A stretch of 64,000 bases of DNA from NCBI RefSeq assembly GCF_026013545.1, contig NZ_JAPDOG010000007.1, positions 1 through 64,000 on the forward strand. The letters run 5' to 3'. Positions 52,451 to 61,560 of the stretch are shown here, in pieces (position 1 is the first letter of the stretch; every line of letters starts with the position of its first letter). Both the position numbers and the translations under genes were made by a program. Source of the stretch: Defluviimonas salinarum. Its GTDB lineage: Bacteria; Pseudomonadota; Alphaproteobacteria; Rhodobacterales; Rhodobacteraceae. The notes below the pieces were generated by a model that did not search any database, was not told where the DNA came from, and saw nothing but the letters and a program-made list of their open reading frames with translations.

Positions 52451-53437
52451 ATGAAAACCGAAAACTCGATCTTCGCCTCCGACCCCGCGCCGCTCACGGT
52501 GGCGGTGCTGGTGATGGCCGATACCAACGCGCTGTCGCTGGCGGCCTCCGTCGATCCGATGCGCGCGGCGAACCGGCGCGCCGGGCGAGGCGTCTTCAGC
52601 TGGCGCTACTATTCCGCCGCCGGCGGCCCGGTGCCGCTCACCGCAGGGTTCGAGATCGGCACCGAGCCGCTGCCCGACCGGCTTGAGGCCGATCTCCTGA
52701 TGGTCGTCGCGGGCTTCCGCCTCGCCGAGCAGGCGACGCCGCCGCTCCTTGCCCGGCTGCGGCGGCTCGCGCCGCGGCTCCGGGCGATGGTCGGCATCGA
52801 CGGCGGCCCCTGGTTTCTCGCCCTCGCGGGGCTCCTCGACGGCCGCGCCGCGACCGTGCACTGGGAAGATCTGGAGAGCTTCGCCGACCGATTTCCCGCG
52901 ATCGACGTGCGCCGCGACCGCTATGTGATCTCGGGGCCGATGGTGACGGCGGGCGGTGCCGCACCCGCGCTCGACATGATGCTGGAGCTGATCCGTGCCC
53001 GGCACGGGGCGGAACTGATGCTTCGGGTCGCTGGCGCCTTCCTGTACGAACCGCTGCATGCCGCCACCGTGCCGCAACAGGCGGTGTCTGCCGCCCGCCT
53101 CGCCCGGGGCGACCCCGCGCTCGGCCGCGCCATCGCGCTGATGGAGGGCGCAATCGAGGAGCCGCTGCCGGTCTCGGCGATCGCCCGCCGCATCGGCCTG
53201 TCGCAGCGCCGGCTGGAGATGCTCTTCGCCGAGCGGCTCGGCATCAGCCCGGGCCGGTTCTTCCTCGACCTGCGCCTTGACGAGGCGCGACGCATGGTCA
53301 CCGACACCCGGCTTCCCCTGCAGGAGGTGGCGCTCCGAACCGGCTTTTCGAGCCAGGTCGCTTTCGCCCGAGCCTTCCGCGCCCGCTTCGGCGCGGCCGC
53401 CTCCTCGCTCCGCGCCCCCGCGCGGCGGCGTCAGTAG
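52451..53437 (+). CDS. GlxA family AraC-type transcriptional regulator
   Basis: 328 residues: a DJ-1/PfpI-like domain (about 12-195) without the catalytic Cys nucleophile (GIDGGPWFLALAGLLDG at the elbow) and a C-terminal AraC helix-turn-helix pair (about 225-320; IARRIGLSQRRLEMLFAERLG). Related regulators (GbdR, CdhR) respond to glycine betaine or carnitine, a possible tie to the methylated-amine genes at 17 kb, but no effector can be read here. The last 7 bases overlap the convergent aldo/keto reductase gene. Confidence 0.87.
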   Translation: MKTENSIFASDPAPLTVAVLVMADTNALSLAASVDPMRAANRRAGRGVFSWRYYSAAGGPVPLTAGFEIGTEPLPDRLEADLLMVVAGFRLAEQATPPLLARLRRLAPRLRAMVGIDGGPWFLALAGLLDGRAATVHWEDLESFADRFPAIDVRRDRYVISGPMVTAGGAAPALDMMLELIRARHGAELMLRVAGAFLYEPLHAATVPQQAVSAARLARGDPALGRAIALMEGAIEEPLPVSAIARRIGLSQRRLEMLFAERLGISPGRFFLDLRLDEARRMVTDTRLPLQEVALRTGFSSQVAFARAFRARFGAAASSLRAPARRRQ

Positions 53438-54474
53438 GGCATCGGATGGGCGCGGTGCGCCGCCGCGATCTCGGCCAGCACATCCTCGCCGAGCCTGAGG
53501 TCCGCCGCGTCGAGCGCATGGTCGAGCTGGCCAAGCGTCGTGGCGCCGAAGATCGGCACCACCGGGAAGGGCCGCGTCAGCGTCCAGGCCAGCGCCATCT
53601 GCGCGGGATCGAGCCCGGCCCGGTTCGCGATGCCGAGATAGGCCGAGACTGCCTCCCAGACCCGGGGCGATACCCGCCCGCCGAGGCCGGGATTGACCGC
53701 GCGGCGCGACCCTTCCGGGATCACGTCGCCCGCGTACTTGCCGGTCAGGAGCCCCGCGGCGACGGGCGAGAACGCGAGGAGCGTGACCTTCTCGTTATGG
53801 CCGAGCTCGGCGAGGTCGGTGTCGTAGAGCCTGCAGAGCAGCGAATACTCGTTCTGCAGCGACAGCGGCCGCGGCCCCCGCCCCTCGTCCGACAGCCGGA
53901 GCCACTGCGCCATGCCCCAGGCGCTCTCGTTCGAGAGCCCCCAGTGGCGGATCTTGCCCTCGGCCTGAAGGGCCGCCAGTGTCTCGAGGCATTCGGCCAT
54001 GTTGGCGAGCACCGCCGCGCGGTCCTGCTTCGAGGGGTCGTAGCTCCAGTTCTGGCGGAACATGTAGCTGCCGCGATTGGGCCAGTGGAACTGATAGAGG
54101 TCGACATGGTCGGTCCGGAGCCGCCTGAGCGAGGCGTCGAGTGCACGGCGGATCGAGCCGGCGTCGATCACCTCGCCCTTGTCGCGCGCGATGCTGCCTT
54201 CGCCCGCGATCTTGGTGGCGATCACCCAGTCCTCGCGCCGCCCGCCCCTGGCGATCCAGCTGCCGATGATCTCCTCGGTGCGGCCGAGCGTCTCCTTCAG
54301 CGCCGGGTTGACCGGGTACATCTCGGCGGTGTCGAGGAAATTGACGCCGCGCTCGGCGGCGCGGTCGATCTGGGCATGAGCCTCGGCCTCGGGCGTCTGG
54401 CTGCCCCAGGTCATGGTGCCGAGGCAGAGGATCGAGACCTCAAGGTCGCTCGTCCCGAGCGTGATACGCCGCAT
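53431..54474 (-). CDS. Aldo/keto reductase
   Basis: 347 residues, NADPH-dependent TIM barrel. The catalytic tetrad can be followed: Asp in FLDTAEMYPV (with Tyr about 5 residues on), Lys in VIATKIAG and His in YQFHWPNR. It resembles the Tas/YajO-like group (QNEYSLLCRLYDTDL). GGAGGG precedes the ATG. The 3' end overlaps the GlxA regulator gene. Substrate unknown. Confidence 0.9.
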   Translation of the reverse strand: MRRITLGTSDLEVSILCLGTMTWGSQTPEAEAHAQIDRAAERGVNFLDTAEMYPVNPALKETLGRTEEIIGSWIARGGRREDWVIATKIAGEGSIARDKGEVIDAGSIRRALDASLRRLRTDHVDLYQFHWPNRGSYMFRQNWSYDPSKQDRAAVLANMAECLETLAALQAEGKIRHWGLSNESAWGMAQWLRLSDEGRGPRPLSLQNEYSLLCRLYDTDLAELGHNEKVTLLAFSPVAAGLLTGKYAGDVIPEGSRRAVNPGLGGRVSPRVWEAVSAYLGIANRAGLDPAQMALAWTLTRPFPVVPIFGATTLGQLDHALDAADLRLGEDVLAEIAAAHRAHPMPY

Positions 54475-54537
54475 GGTCCCTCCTCGATTGCGCGGGGTCG
54501 AGCTTGGCCCGCCGCCGCGCCCGGCGTCAAGCGCGGC

Positions 54538-54588
54538 CGGGGGCGCCGCCCCCGGACCCCCGGGGGTATTTGGGCAATGAAGAAGGGC
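54538..54588. repeat. Dispersed GC-hairpin element, copy 3
   Basis: CCGGGGGCGCCGCCCCCGG, then ACCCCCGGGGGTATTTGGGCAATGAAGAAG. Unlike the other copies it lies in the space between two divergent genes, so it is not placed as a terminator of either; it may be a mobile or recombining intergenic repeat. Confidence 0.65.
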
Positions 54589-54607
54589 AGAAGCGGGGCG
54601 CGGGGCG

Positions 54608-54634
54608 TTGAGAACAAATAAAGAACAATATACT
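54608..54634 (+). promoter_or_regulatory. SOS promoter with LexA box in front of imuA
   Basis: TTGAGA (54608-54613), 15 bases, TATACT (54629-54634). Inside it, GAAC-N7-GAAC at 54612-54626 is an exact alphaproteobacterial LexA box. LexA bound there would cover the promoter. The start point falls at or next to the ATG at 54643, so the transcript should be leaderless; no Shine-Dalgarno sequence is present. Confidence 0.8.
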
Positions 54635-54642
54635 CTTTTCCC

Positions 54643-55308
54643 ATGCCGACTCACGCCCTCGCCCAGCTCGTCTCGCGCCAGAACCGCCGGCCGCGCGCCG
54701 CGCTGCCCTTCCTCGGCGCGCTCACGCTGGCGCGGGCGCGGGCGCACGAGTTCTGCGGGCCGGCGCGGCGCACGCTGGCGCTGATGGCGGCGCGCGGGAC
54801 CGAGGGGCCGGTCGTCTGGCTCCGCCCCGGCTGGCTGCCCGAGCGGCTGTTTCCCGAGGGTGTCCTGTCCTTTATCGAGCCGGGCCGGCTCATCTTCGTC
54901 ACCCCGCGCCGGCCCGAGGATCTCATGTGGTGCTTCGAGGAGGCCTTGCGCGGCGGCGCGGTGGCGCTCGTCGTCGCCGAACTGCCCGAGCCGCCGCGGC
55001 TCACGCCCGTCCGCCGGCTCCATCTCGCCGCCGAGACCGGCGCCGAGGAGGGCCGGGTGACGCCGACCGGGCTGATGCTGACCCCCGGCGCGGGCGGCGC
55101 ACCCGGCGTCGAGAGCCGCTGGCATATCGCGCCCTGCCACGCCCCCGGCGAGACCCGCTGGCGGCTCGATCTCCTCCGCGCCCGGGCCGAGCCGCCGGCC
55201 GCCTGGATCATCGCCGCGCCGGCCGAGCGCGCGGGCTTCACGCTAGCGCGGGTGAAATCCACCCCCGATCACGGGGAAATGACGGAAGATCCGCGCCGCA
55301 CCGGCTAG
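54643..55308 (+). CDS. imuA: ImuA-like protein (mutasome accessory factor)
   Basis: 221 residues of the RecA-like ImuA/SulA-type family: HEFCGPARRTLALMAA in the place of the degenerate nucleotide loop, GPVVWLRP, GRLIFVTPRRPEDLMWCFEEALRGGAVALVVAEL-type core and a RRLHLAAETGAEEG segment. ImuA works with ImuB and DnaE2 in SOS mutagenic translesion synthesis, and the three are usually one operon. Here a YceI gene follows instead, so imuB and dnaE2 are missing from this locus. An exact LexA box lies 16 bases before the ATG. Confidence 0.8.
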   Translation: MPTHALAQLVSRQNRRPRAALPFLGALTLARARAHEFCGPARRTLALMAARGTEGPVVWLRPGWLPERLFPEGVLSFIEPGRLIFVTPRRPEDLMWCFEEALRGGAVALVVAELPEPPRLTPVRRLHLAAETGAEEGRVTPTGLMLTPGAGGAPGVESRWHIAPCHAPGETRWRLDLLRARAEPPAAWIIAAPAERAGFTLARVKSTPDHGEMTEDPRRTG

Positions 55309-55352
55309 ACTGGCCGCGGCCCGCGCCCGGCGGGTCCCGCGAAGGGCTCCCG

Positions 55353-55916
55353 ATGCGCCGCATTGCCCTCATCCTCGCTCTCGGCCTCGCCGCCCCCGCA
55401 GCGGCCGAACCCCTGCGCTACCGGCTCGATGGCGCCAATTCCCGGGTCGGCTTCGAGGCCGATTTTGGCGCCAACCTGATCCGCGGCCAGATGCCCGTCG
55501 CCGCCGCGGACCTGCTTCTCGACTTCGACGATGCCGCCGCAAGCCGGGTCCGCGTGACGCTTGCCCCGGACAGGGCCCGCTCCAACCTCCCCTTTGCCAC
55601 CGAGGCCCTGAAGAGCGATGCAGTCCTGGCCACCCGCAGCCATCCCGAGATCAGCTTCGCCAGCACCGCCGTGCGCCCGACGGCCACCGGGGCCAACGTC
55701 ACCGGGCTCATCACCATTCGCGGCGTCACCCGCGAAGTGACGCTCGCCGCACAGCTCTACCGCCCGAAGGGGAGCCGGCCGGGCGAACGCGACACCCTCG
55801 CGGTCCTGCTGACCGGCCGGCTGAGCCGGGCGGCCTTCGGCGCCGCCGGCTTCTCCAACCTCGTGGGCGACGAGGTGCGGCTGAGGATCCTTGCCCGGAT
55901 CCGCCGCAACGGCTGA
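55353..55916 (+). CDS. YceI family periplasmic protein
   Basis: 187 residues with a signal peptide (MRRIALILALGLAAPAAA, cleavage after AAA). The lipocalin-like YceI fold is recognised by NSRVGFEADFG, the conserved segment with ATRSHPEISFAST and ITIRGVTREVTL. YceI proteins bind isoprenoid lipids in the periplasm. It starts 44 bases after imuA and may share its transcript, but it has no known link to SOS functions. Confidence 0.88.
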   Translation: MRRIALILALGLAAPAAAEPLRYRLDGANSRVGFEADFGANLIRGQMPVAAADLLLDFDDAAASRVRVTLAPDRARSNLPFATEALKSDAVLATRSHPEISFASTAVRPTATGANVTGLITIRGVTREVTLAAQLYRPKGSRPGERDTLAVLLTGRLSRAAFGAAGFSNLVGDEVRLRILARIRRNG

Positions 55917-55931
55917 GGCCGCGATGATCCG

Positions 55932-56878
55932 TCAGACCCTCCCCTTCATCGCCCGGCTCGCCCCCGCCACGAGATCGGCCACGATCTCCGCTGCGCTTTC
56001 GGCACGCGTCACGAGACCGACGCCCTGCCCCGCCCAGAGCGCGCCGCCTCGGTCTCGCCCTGCATCTTCGAGCGCGTCGCGACCGCGTCGTAGCGCAGGA
56101 CCGCGCCACCATCCGCATCACGCGCGATCACTTGACCCTCGCCGGGCCGTTCGCCATGCGCCGGGGGACCCGCCGCCCCCCGGTCCTCCACCGTGCTGTT
56201 GCGGAGCACGCGGCCCGTCGCGCCGGGCCAGCCGCCATCGAACAACCGCGAATGGGACGTGTCCGATGCCACAGCGGCCGGCACGCGGTCGCGGTAGACG
56301 GGATGGATGTCCGCCGCTCGGGCCGCGAGGAACCGCGTCCCGGTCCACGCCGCCTCCGCCCCGCGGCACAGCGCCCCGGCGAATCCCCTGCCATCCGAAT
56401 TGCTGCCCGCCGCCACGACCGGCAGCGGCTCCACCGCATCGACGACGGCGGGGACAAGCGCCATGGTCGCGACCTCACCGCGCACAGGGCCGCCGGCCTC
56501 CGTCGCCCTCAGCGGCTCCTCGACACTTCCGACCGAGGCCATGCTCAGAGCCCCGGCCTCGCGCACCTGCGTCGTATAGGGCGCGACATCGCCCCAGAAG
56601 AACGACACCACCTTCGGCGGAGCGTCGAGGATCGCGCGCATCTCGTACCGGACGTCGTGGGACAGTATCACATTTGCCACGATCCCGGCCGAGGTCAGCT
56701 CCGCCGCCCGGTTCGGCTGGTCCCGCGTGCCGTCGTAGCCCCAGCCGGTCATGGCAATGCTGCCAAGGCCTCCCGCATTTGACCCGGCCGCCGCAAGCTC
56801 GGGGCATGAAATGCCGCCGATCGCGGTCTGGATGACCGGAATTTGGGTACCGAGCCTGTGGCATGGCGGCGTTTTCAC
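55932..56878 (-). pseudogene. Nitronate monooxygenase, decayed
   Basis: The minus strand encodes an NMO/2-nitropropane dioxygenase TIM barrel (GGISCPELAAAGSNAGGLGSIA, VVSFFWGDVAPY, DGRGFAGALCRGAEAAWTGTRF). Two lesions: about 13 residues between ATEAG and PVRGEVAT are lost, including the catalytic His of the usual G-G-H, near 56478-56500; and one base is missing near 56040-56048, shifting the frame so that it ends early, while the genuine C-terminus (LWAGQGVGLV ... RAMKGRV) continues in the next frame to 55932. Expected start is GTG 56878. Loss of a catalytic residue and the frameshift together argue for a true pseudogene, not a sequencing slip. Confidence 0.75.
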
Positions 56879-57000
56879 GCACGGCCTCTCCGATCGTGCT
56901 ATGATGGATGATCCCACGTCGCCGGCCGCACGGCAGCATTCCGGAGGCCGCCGTTTCGCGCGCCGCCGATCCGGAATCGGCGGCGGAAGGAGGACACCTC

Positions 57001-57405
57001 ATGCCGACCCTCGCCCTGCACCATGTTTCGATCCCGTGTCGCGACCTTGCGCGCTCCGCCGCCTTTTACGAGGAGGTCTTCGGTTTCGACCGTCTCGAAC
57101 GGCCGTCGTTCCACATCGCCGGGGTCTGGCTGGGCTGCGGCACCCAACAGATCCATCTCATCGACAATGCGCAGGGCTCGTTCCGCGACACTCCCGACAT
57201 CAGCATCGCCGACACACATTTCGCCTTCAGAACCGACGATTTCGACGGGGCGCTCGCATCCCTCACCGCGAGAGGCTTCAGCGCGACCGCGCCCGAGGGA
57301 GATCCGAGGCGCCTTCTGGTGCTGCGCGACGGGCCGGCGGGGTTCGCGCAGCTCTATCTCCTCGATCCGGACCTGCATATCGTCGAGATCAACGCCGCGC
57401 CGTGA
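57001..57405 (+). CDS. VOC family protein (glyoxalase/dioxygenase fold)
   Basis: 134 residues: two beta-alpha-beta-beta-beta modules, with metal-ligand candidates His in LHHVSIPCRDL (residue 7), His in QQIHLID and Glu in HIVEIN near the end. This is one-domain VOC, like glyoxalase I or small dioxygenases; the substrate cannot be told. AGGAGG lies 10 bases before the ATG. It is divergent from the decayed nitronate monooxygenase gene. Confidence 0.88.
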   Translation: MPTLALHHVSIPCRDLARSAAFYEEVFGFDRLERPSFHIAGVWLGCGTQQIHLIDNAQGSFRDTPDISIADTHFAFRTDDFDGALASLTARGFSATAPEGDPRRLLVLRDGPAGFAQLYLLDPDLHIVEINAAP

Positions 57406-57490
57406 AGTAAGTGGCGAAGGGGTAGCTTTTGGGGCTGGGCATTGCCGGCCAGTCACGACATGGTGGCGCCATCCCGAAAGATGACCTCCG

Positions 57491-58714
57491 ATGCGCCTGC
57501 TGATCTCCTTCGCCGCCCTCTTCCTCTCGGTCATCCTGCTGCAACTCGGCACCGGCGGCGTGGCGCCGCTCGACGCGCTTTCGGGCGTCGAGCTCGGCTT
57601 CACCAAGTCCGAGATCGGAACCCTCGGCTCGGCGCATTTCTTCGGCTTCTTCATCGGCTGCTGGTGGGCGCCCCGCCTGATGGGCGCGGTCGGCCATTCG
57701 CGCGCCTTCGCGGCCTTCACCGCCGCCGGCACGATCGGCCTCATCGCCCATATGATGATCGTCGATGCCGTGGCCTGGGCGCTCCTCAGGATGCTCTCGG
57801 GCGCCTGCGTCGCGGGCTGCTACACGATCATCGAGGCCTGGCTGAACGCCAAGGTCACGAACGAGACGCGCGGCCGCGCGATGAGCATCTACCGGGTCGT
57901 CGACATCACCGGCTCCCTGGGCGCCCAGCTCGTCATCGGCATTCTCAGCCCGGCGGTCTATTTCTCCTACAACCTCCTCGCGCTTCTTTGCTGCGCGGCG
58001 CTCCTGCCGATCACCGTGAGCCGGGTCGAGCAGCCCGAGATGCCCGAGGCGCCGCGGCTCCGGCCCGCGATGGCCTGGCGCCGCTCGCCGCTCGCCGCGA
58101 TGGGCGTCGTCGTCTCCGGCGTCACCGGCGCGGCCTTCCGCATGGTCGGCCCGATCTACGGGATCGAGGTCGGGCTCTCGGCCGACAAGATCGCGCTCTT
58201 CCTCGCCGCCTATGTCGTCGGCGGCGCGGTGGTGCAGTTCCCGCTCGGCTGGCTCGCCGACAAGTACGACCGCCGCCACGTCCTGATCGGGCTCTCGGTC
58301 GCCGCCACCGCCTCTTGCGCCGTGACGGTGGGGCTCTCGGGTATGGGCGTGGCCAGCGTCTATCTCGGCGCCGCGTTCTTCGGCATGGCGACGATCCCGA
58401 TCTATTCGGTCTCGGCCGCCCATGCACACGACTTCGCCAACACCTCCGAACGGGTCGAGCTCTCGGCCGCGCTGATGTTCCTCTATGCTGTCGGCGCGAT
58501 CGCCTCGCCGGTCGTCACCTCGGCCCTGATCGAGGCCTATGGCGCGCCGGCGATGTTCATCTTCATCGCGCTGACCCATCTGGCGCTCCTCGCCTTCAGC
58601 CTCCTGAGGATGCGCGCCCGCCCGGCGCCCGAGGCGCGCACGGCCTATGTCAACACCCCGCGCACCTCGTTCCTTGTCGGTCGGCTCTTCGGCCGCAACC
58701 GCGACGAGGGCTGA
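57491..58714 (+). CDS. MFS transporter
   Basis: 407 residues with twelve predicted membrane helices; the cytoplasmic loop motif G-x-L-A-D-K-Y-D-R-R (GWLADKYDRRH) is present between helices 8 and 9. The opening resembles the YcaD/AmpG-like group of alphaproteobacterial MFS proteins. Substrate unknown. It is followed by metG, 75 bases away on the same strand. Confidence 0.9.
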   Translation: MRLLISFAALFLSVILLQLGTGGVAPLDALSGVELGFTKSEIGTLGSAHFFGFFIGCWWAPRLMGAVGHSRAFAAFTAAGTIGLIAHMMIVDAVAWALLRMLSGACVAGCYTIIEAWLNAKVTNETRGRAMSIYRVVDITGSLGAQLVIGILSPAVYFSYNLLALLCCAALLPITVSRVEQPEMPEAPRLRPAMAWRRSPLAAMGVVVSGVTGAAFRMVGPIYGIEVGLSADKIALFLAAYVVGGAVVQFPLGWLADKYDRRHVLIGLSVAATASCAVTVGLSGMGVASVYLGAAFFGMATIPIYSVSAAHAHDFANTSERVELSAALMFLYAVGAIASPVVTSALIEAYGAPAMFIFIALTHLALLAFSLLRMRARPAPEARTAYVNTPRTSFLVGRLFGRNRDEG

Positions 58715-58789
58715 TCCGCGACGGAACCCTCTGGTCCTCGCCCCCCGAAGCCGCTAAATCACCGCCCCAACGACAGCAAAGGCGCGCGC

Positions 58790-60508
58790 ATGACCCGGAT
58801 CCTGATCACCTCCGCCCTGCCCTACATCAACGGCATCAAGCATCTCGGCAACCTCGTCGGCTCGCAGCTTCCGGCCGACCTCTATGCCCGCTACTGCCGC
58901 AACCGGGGCCACGAGGTGATGTTCATCTGCGCCACCGACGAGCACGGCACCCCGGCCGAGCTTGCCGCCGCCAAGACCGGCGAGCCGGTCGCCGACTACT
59001 GCGCCCGCATGCACGAGGTGCAGGCCGAGCTGGCGAAGGGCTTCCGCCTGTCCTTCGACCATTACGGCCGCTCGTCGTCGGAGCGCAACCGCCGCCTCAC
59101 CCAGCATTTCGCCGGCAAGCTCGCCGAGAACGGCTTCATCGAGGAGGTGACGGAAAAGCAGGTCTTCTCCCACGCCGACAACCGCTTCCTGCCCGACCGC
59201 TACATCGAGGGCACCTGCCCCAATTGCGGCTACGAGCGCGCCCGCGGCGACCAGTGCGAGAACTGCACCAAGCAGCTCGACCCGACCGACCTCATCAACC
59301 CCCGCTCGGCGATCTCCGGCTCGACCGATCTCGAGGTGCGCGAGACCAAGCACCTCTATCTCCGCCAGTCCGCGCTCAAGGACGAGATCGACGTCTGGAT
59401 CGACAGCCAGACCGACTGGCCGGTGCTGACCACCTCGATAGCCAAGAAATGGCTCCATGACGGCGACGGGCTGCAGGACCGCGGCATCACCCGCGACCTC
59501 TTCTGGGGCGTGCCGGTCAGGAAAGGCGATCAGGACTGGCCCGGCATGGAGGGCAAGGTCTTCTACGTCTGGTTCGACGCGCCGATCGAATACATCGCCG
59601 CCACCGCCGAATGGGCCGACGCGAAGGGCCTCTCCGAGGCGGACTGGGAACGCTGGTGGCGCACCGACAAGGGCGCGGACGATGTGCGCTACGTCCAGTT
59701 CATGGGCAAGGACAACGTGCCCTTCCACACGCTCTCCTTCCCCGCGACGATCATGGGGTCGCGCGAGCCCTGGAAGCTTGTCGACTACATCAAGTCCTTC
59801 AACTACCTCAACTATGACGGCGGCCAGTTCTCGACCTCGCAAGGCCGCGGCGTCTTCATGGACGACGCGCTCTCGCTTCTCCCCGCCGACTACTGGCGCT
59901 GGTGGCTCCTCTCCCACGCGCCGGAGAACTCCGACAGCGAGTTCACCTGGGAGAACTTCCAGACCTCGGTGAACAAGGACCTCGCCGACGTGCTCGGCAA
60001 CTTCGTCAGCCGCATCACCAAGTTCTGCCGCTCGAAATACGGCGAGGCCCTGCCCGCAGGCGGCGAGACCGGCGAACGGGCGCAGGCGCTGATCGACGAG
60101 CTCGAAAGCCGCACCCGCGCCTACGAGGCGCATATGGAGGCGATGGAGATCCGCAAGGCGGCGACCGAACTCCGCGCGATCTGGGTCGCGGGCAACGAGT
60201 ACCTGCAATCCGCCGCGCCCTGGACGGTCCACAAGACCGACCCCGAGCGCGCCGCCGCGATGGTCCGGCTCGGCCTCAACCTCGTCCGCCTCTACGCGAT
60301 CCTGTCGGAACCCTTCATCCCCGACGCCTCGACGACGATGCTCGACGCGATGAAGGTCGCGGACCGCGCCTGGCCCGGCGCCATCGCCGAGGCGCTGACC
60401 GCGCTCAAACCCGGCCACGCCTTCGAGACCCCCGAGGTCCTCTTCGCCAAGATCGCGGACGAGGACCGCGAGGACTGGGAGAAGCGGTTCGCCGGCGTCA
60501 GGGCCTAG
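58790..60508 (+). CDS. metG: Methionine--tRNA ligase
   Basis: 572 residues; charges tRNA-Met. Class I signature KHLGN in [13 protein letters not shown] (about 9-21), zinc knuckle [17 protein letters not shown] (about 143-159) and a KMSKS-equivalent FSTSQGRG (about 345-352), in which the usual first Lys is replaced, a variation known in this clade of MetG. No C-terminal tRNA-binding extension is seen. AAAGG is about 7 bases before the ATG. A strong hairpin follows its stop. Confidence 0.95.
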   Translation: MTRILITSALPYINGIKHLGNLVGSQLPADLYARYCRNRGHEVMFICATDEHGTPAELAAAKTGEPVADYCARMHEVQAELAKGFRLSFDHYGRSSSERNRRLTQHFAGKLAENGFIEEVTEKQVFSHADNRFLPDRYIEGTCPNCGYERARGDQCENCTKQLDPTDLINPRSAISGSTDLEVRETKHLYLRQSALKDEIDVWIDSQTDWPVLTTSIAKKWLHDGDGLQDRGITRDLFWGVPVRKGDQDWPGMEGKVFYVWFDAPIEYIAATAEWADAKGLSEADWERWWRTDKGADDVRYVQFMGKDNVPFHTLSFPATIMGSREPWKLVDYIKSFNYLNYDGGQFSTSQGRGVFMDDALSLLPADYWRWWLLSHAPENSDSEFTWENFQTSVNKDLADVLGNFVSRITKFCRSKYGEALPAGGETGERAQALIDELESRTRAYEAHMEAMEIRKAATELRAIWVAGNEYLQSAAPWTVHKTDPERAAAMVRLGLNLVRLYAILSEPFIPDASTTMLDAMKVADRAWPGAIAEALTALKPGHAFETPEVLFAKIADEDREDWEKRFAGVRA

Positions 60509-60526
60509 GGCGGGCTTCGGCCCGCC
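60509..60526 (+). terminator. Hairpin after metG
   Basis: GGCGGGC, tetraloop TTCG, GCCCGCC: a perfect 7-bp stem starting at the base after the metG stop codon. No T tract, but the stability suggests a terminator or transcript-end stabiliser. Confidence 0.6.
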
Positions 60527-60965
60527 GCAACCTCGCGCCTCGGACCTGGTCCGGGACTTCCGCCCGAGTCATTTCCCGAACACACAAATTCCCTCACGAC
60601 AAAGGGCATCGCCCGAATCCTTGGGTGGGCGAGAGCGCCCGTCCCTTGGGCGCCGTGCGGGCACTGCCCGGCCCGGATGCGGCCCGGACGGGCAAAATGT
60701 CTGAAATGCGGACCAGACGGTCATTCGCCGCTTTTGCCCCAATGGCCGCCTTTGTGCCGACATCGGGTTTGGCTGAGAACACGTTGCTAGTGATCGAGCA
60801 GATCAGGGCAAGAGCACATCTACCCACCACACCACCGCCGGACTCTGTTCGCTAAGACGTGAGCGGGCATGCGGTTGCCGCTGCCGGGAATTCCGTGTGA
60901 ATGTACTTACCGAGCGCATTCCGCACGTTTTCTTTTACACAATGCAACAAGTGGAGCGATGGTTG
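60527..60965. other. Intergenic stretch with degenerate repeat-like sequence
   Basis: About 440 bases without a credible gene. The part at about 60705-60760 (CGGACCAGACGGTCATTCGCCGC) resembles the degenerate intergenic sequences found scattered in Rhodobacterales genomes; a similar short motif (ACCGACATTCGCC) recurs at about 61399, on the other side of the small secreted-protein gene. Confidence 0.4.
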
Positions 60966-61343
60966 ATGAAAAATCTCGGACCGCGCGGCCTTTTGGCCCT
61001 GCTAATTCTGGTCGCTGGGGCGGTCGCGGCCTGGGCGGATATCTCGGGGTCGTACTTCGTCTACGGGCGGCACGGCGACGGACGCGCTTTTGAGGGTACG
61101 GCAACAATTACTGCCGCCAGCGAAGACCGTTATTCGATCGAATGGATCGTCGGTTCCGGAGTCTATAATGGCATAGGGGTTCTGGAGGGCCGGGTTCTGA
61201 CCGTCGACTGGGACACCGAAGCACCGGCAGTCTATGTGGTGATGCCAGATGGCGAATTGCACGGTACATTCGAGGACGGCTTGGCCGTGGAACTGTTGAC
61301 GCCAGAACAGCGGCAGCTCGACCGGGATCAGGGCGCCGATTAG
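60966..61343 (+). CDS. Small secreted or membrane-anchored protein, hypothetical
   Basis: 125 residues from ATG 60966, starting MKNLGPRGLLALLILVAGAVAAW, a signal peptide or anchor helix. The rest alternates short hydrophobic beta strands (YFVYGRHGDGRAFEGTATI, YSIEWIVGSG, GVLEGRVLTVDWD) typical of a small beta barrel. No family recognised. GTG 60897 gives a longer frame but the extra 23 residues are hydrophilic and lack a ribosome site. Codon use is less GC-biased than its neighbours, suggesting a later arrival. Confidence 0.55.
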   Translation: MKNLGPRGLLALLILVAGAVAAWADISGSYFVYGRHGDGRAFEGTATITAASEDRYSIEWIVGSGVYNGIGVLEGRVLTVDWDTEAPAVYVVMPDGELHGTFEDGLAVELLTPEQRQLDRDQGAD

Positions 61344-61560
61344 GGATTTCCGTGCTGAGACGCTTCGGTGCTTTCCCTAGTGAACAGGCCACCCATCGTA
61401 ACCGACATTCGCCTTCCCGCAGTGTTTTGGTCACTCTGGGCTCAAAGCGTTCATCGCCGATGATGCGGGGGCAACCCGCCAACCGCAGACACGCCCCCCT
61501 TCCCGCCTCCGCTCCCATTCTGCTACCCTGCCACATCCCCTCCCCTCGGAGGCCGCGCCA

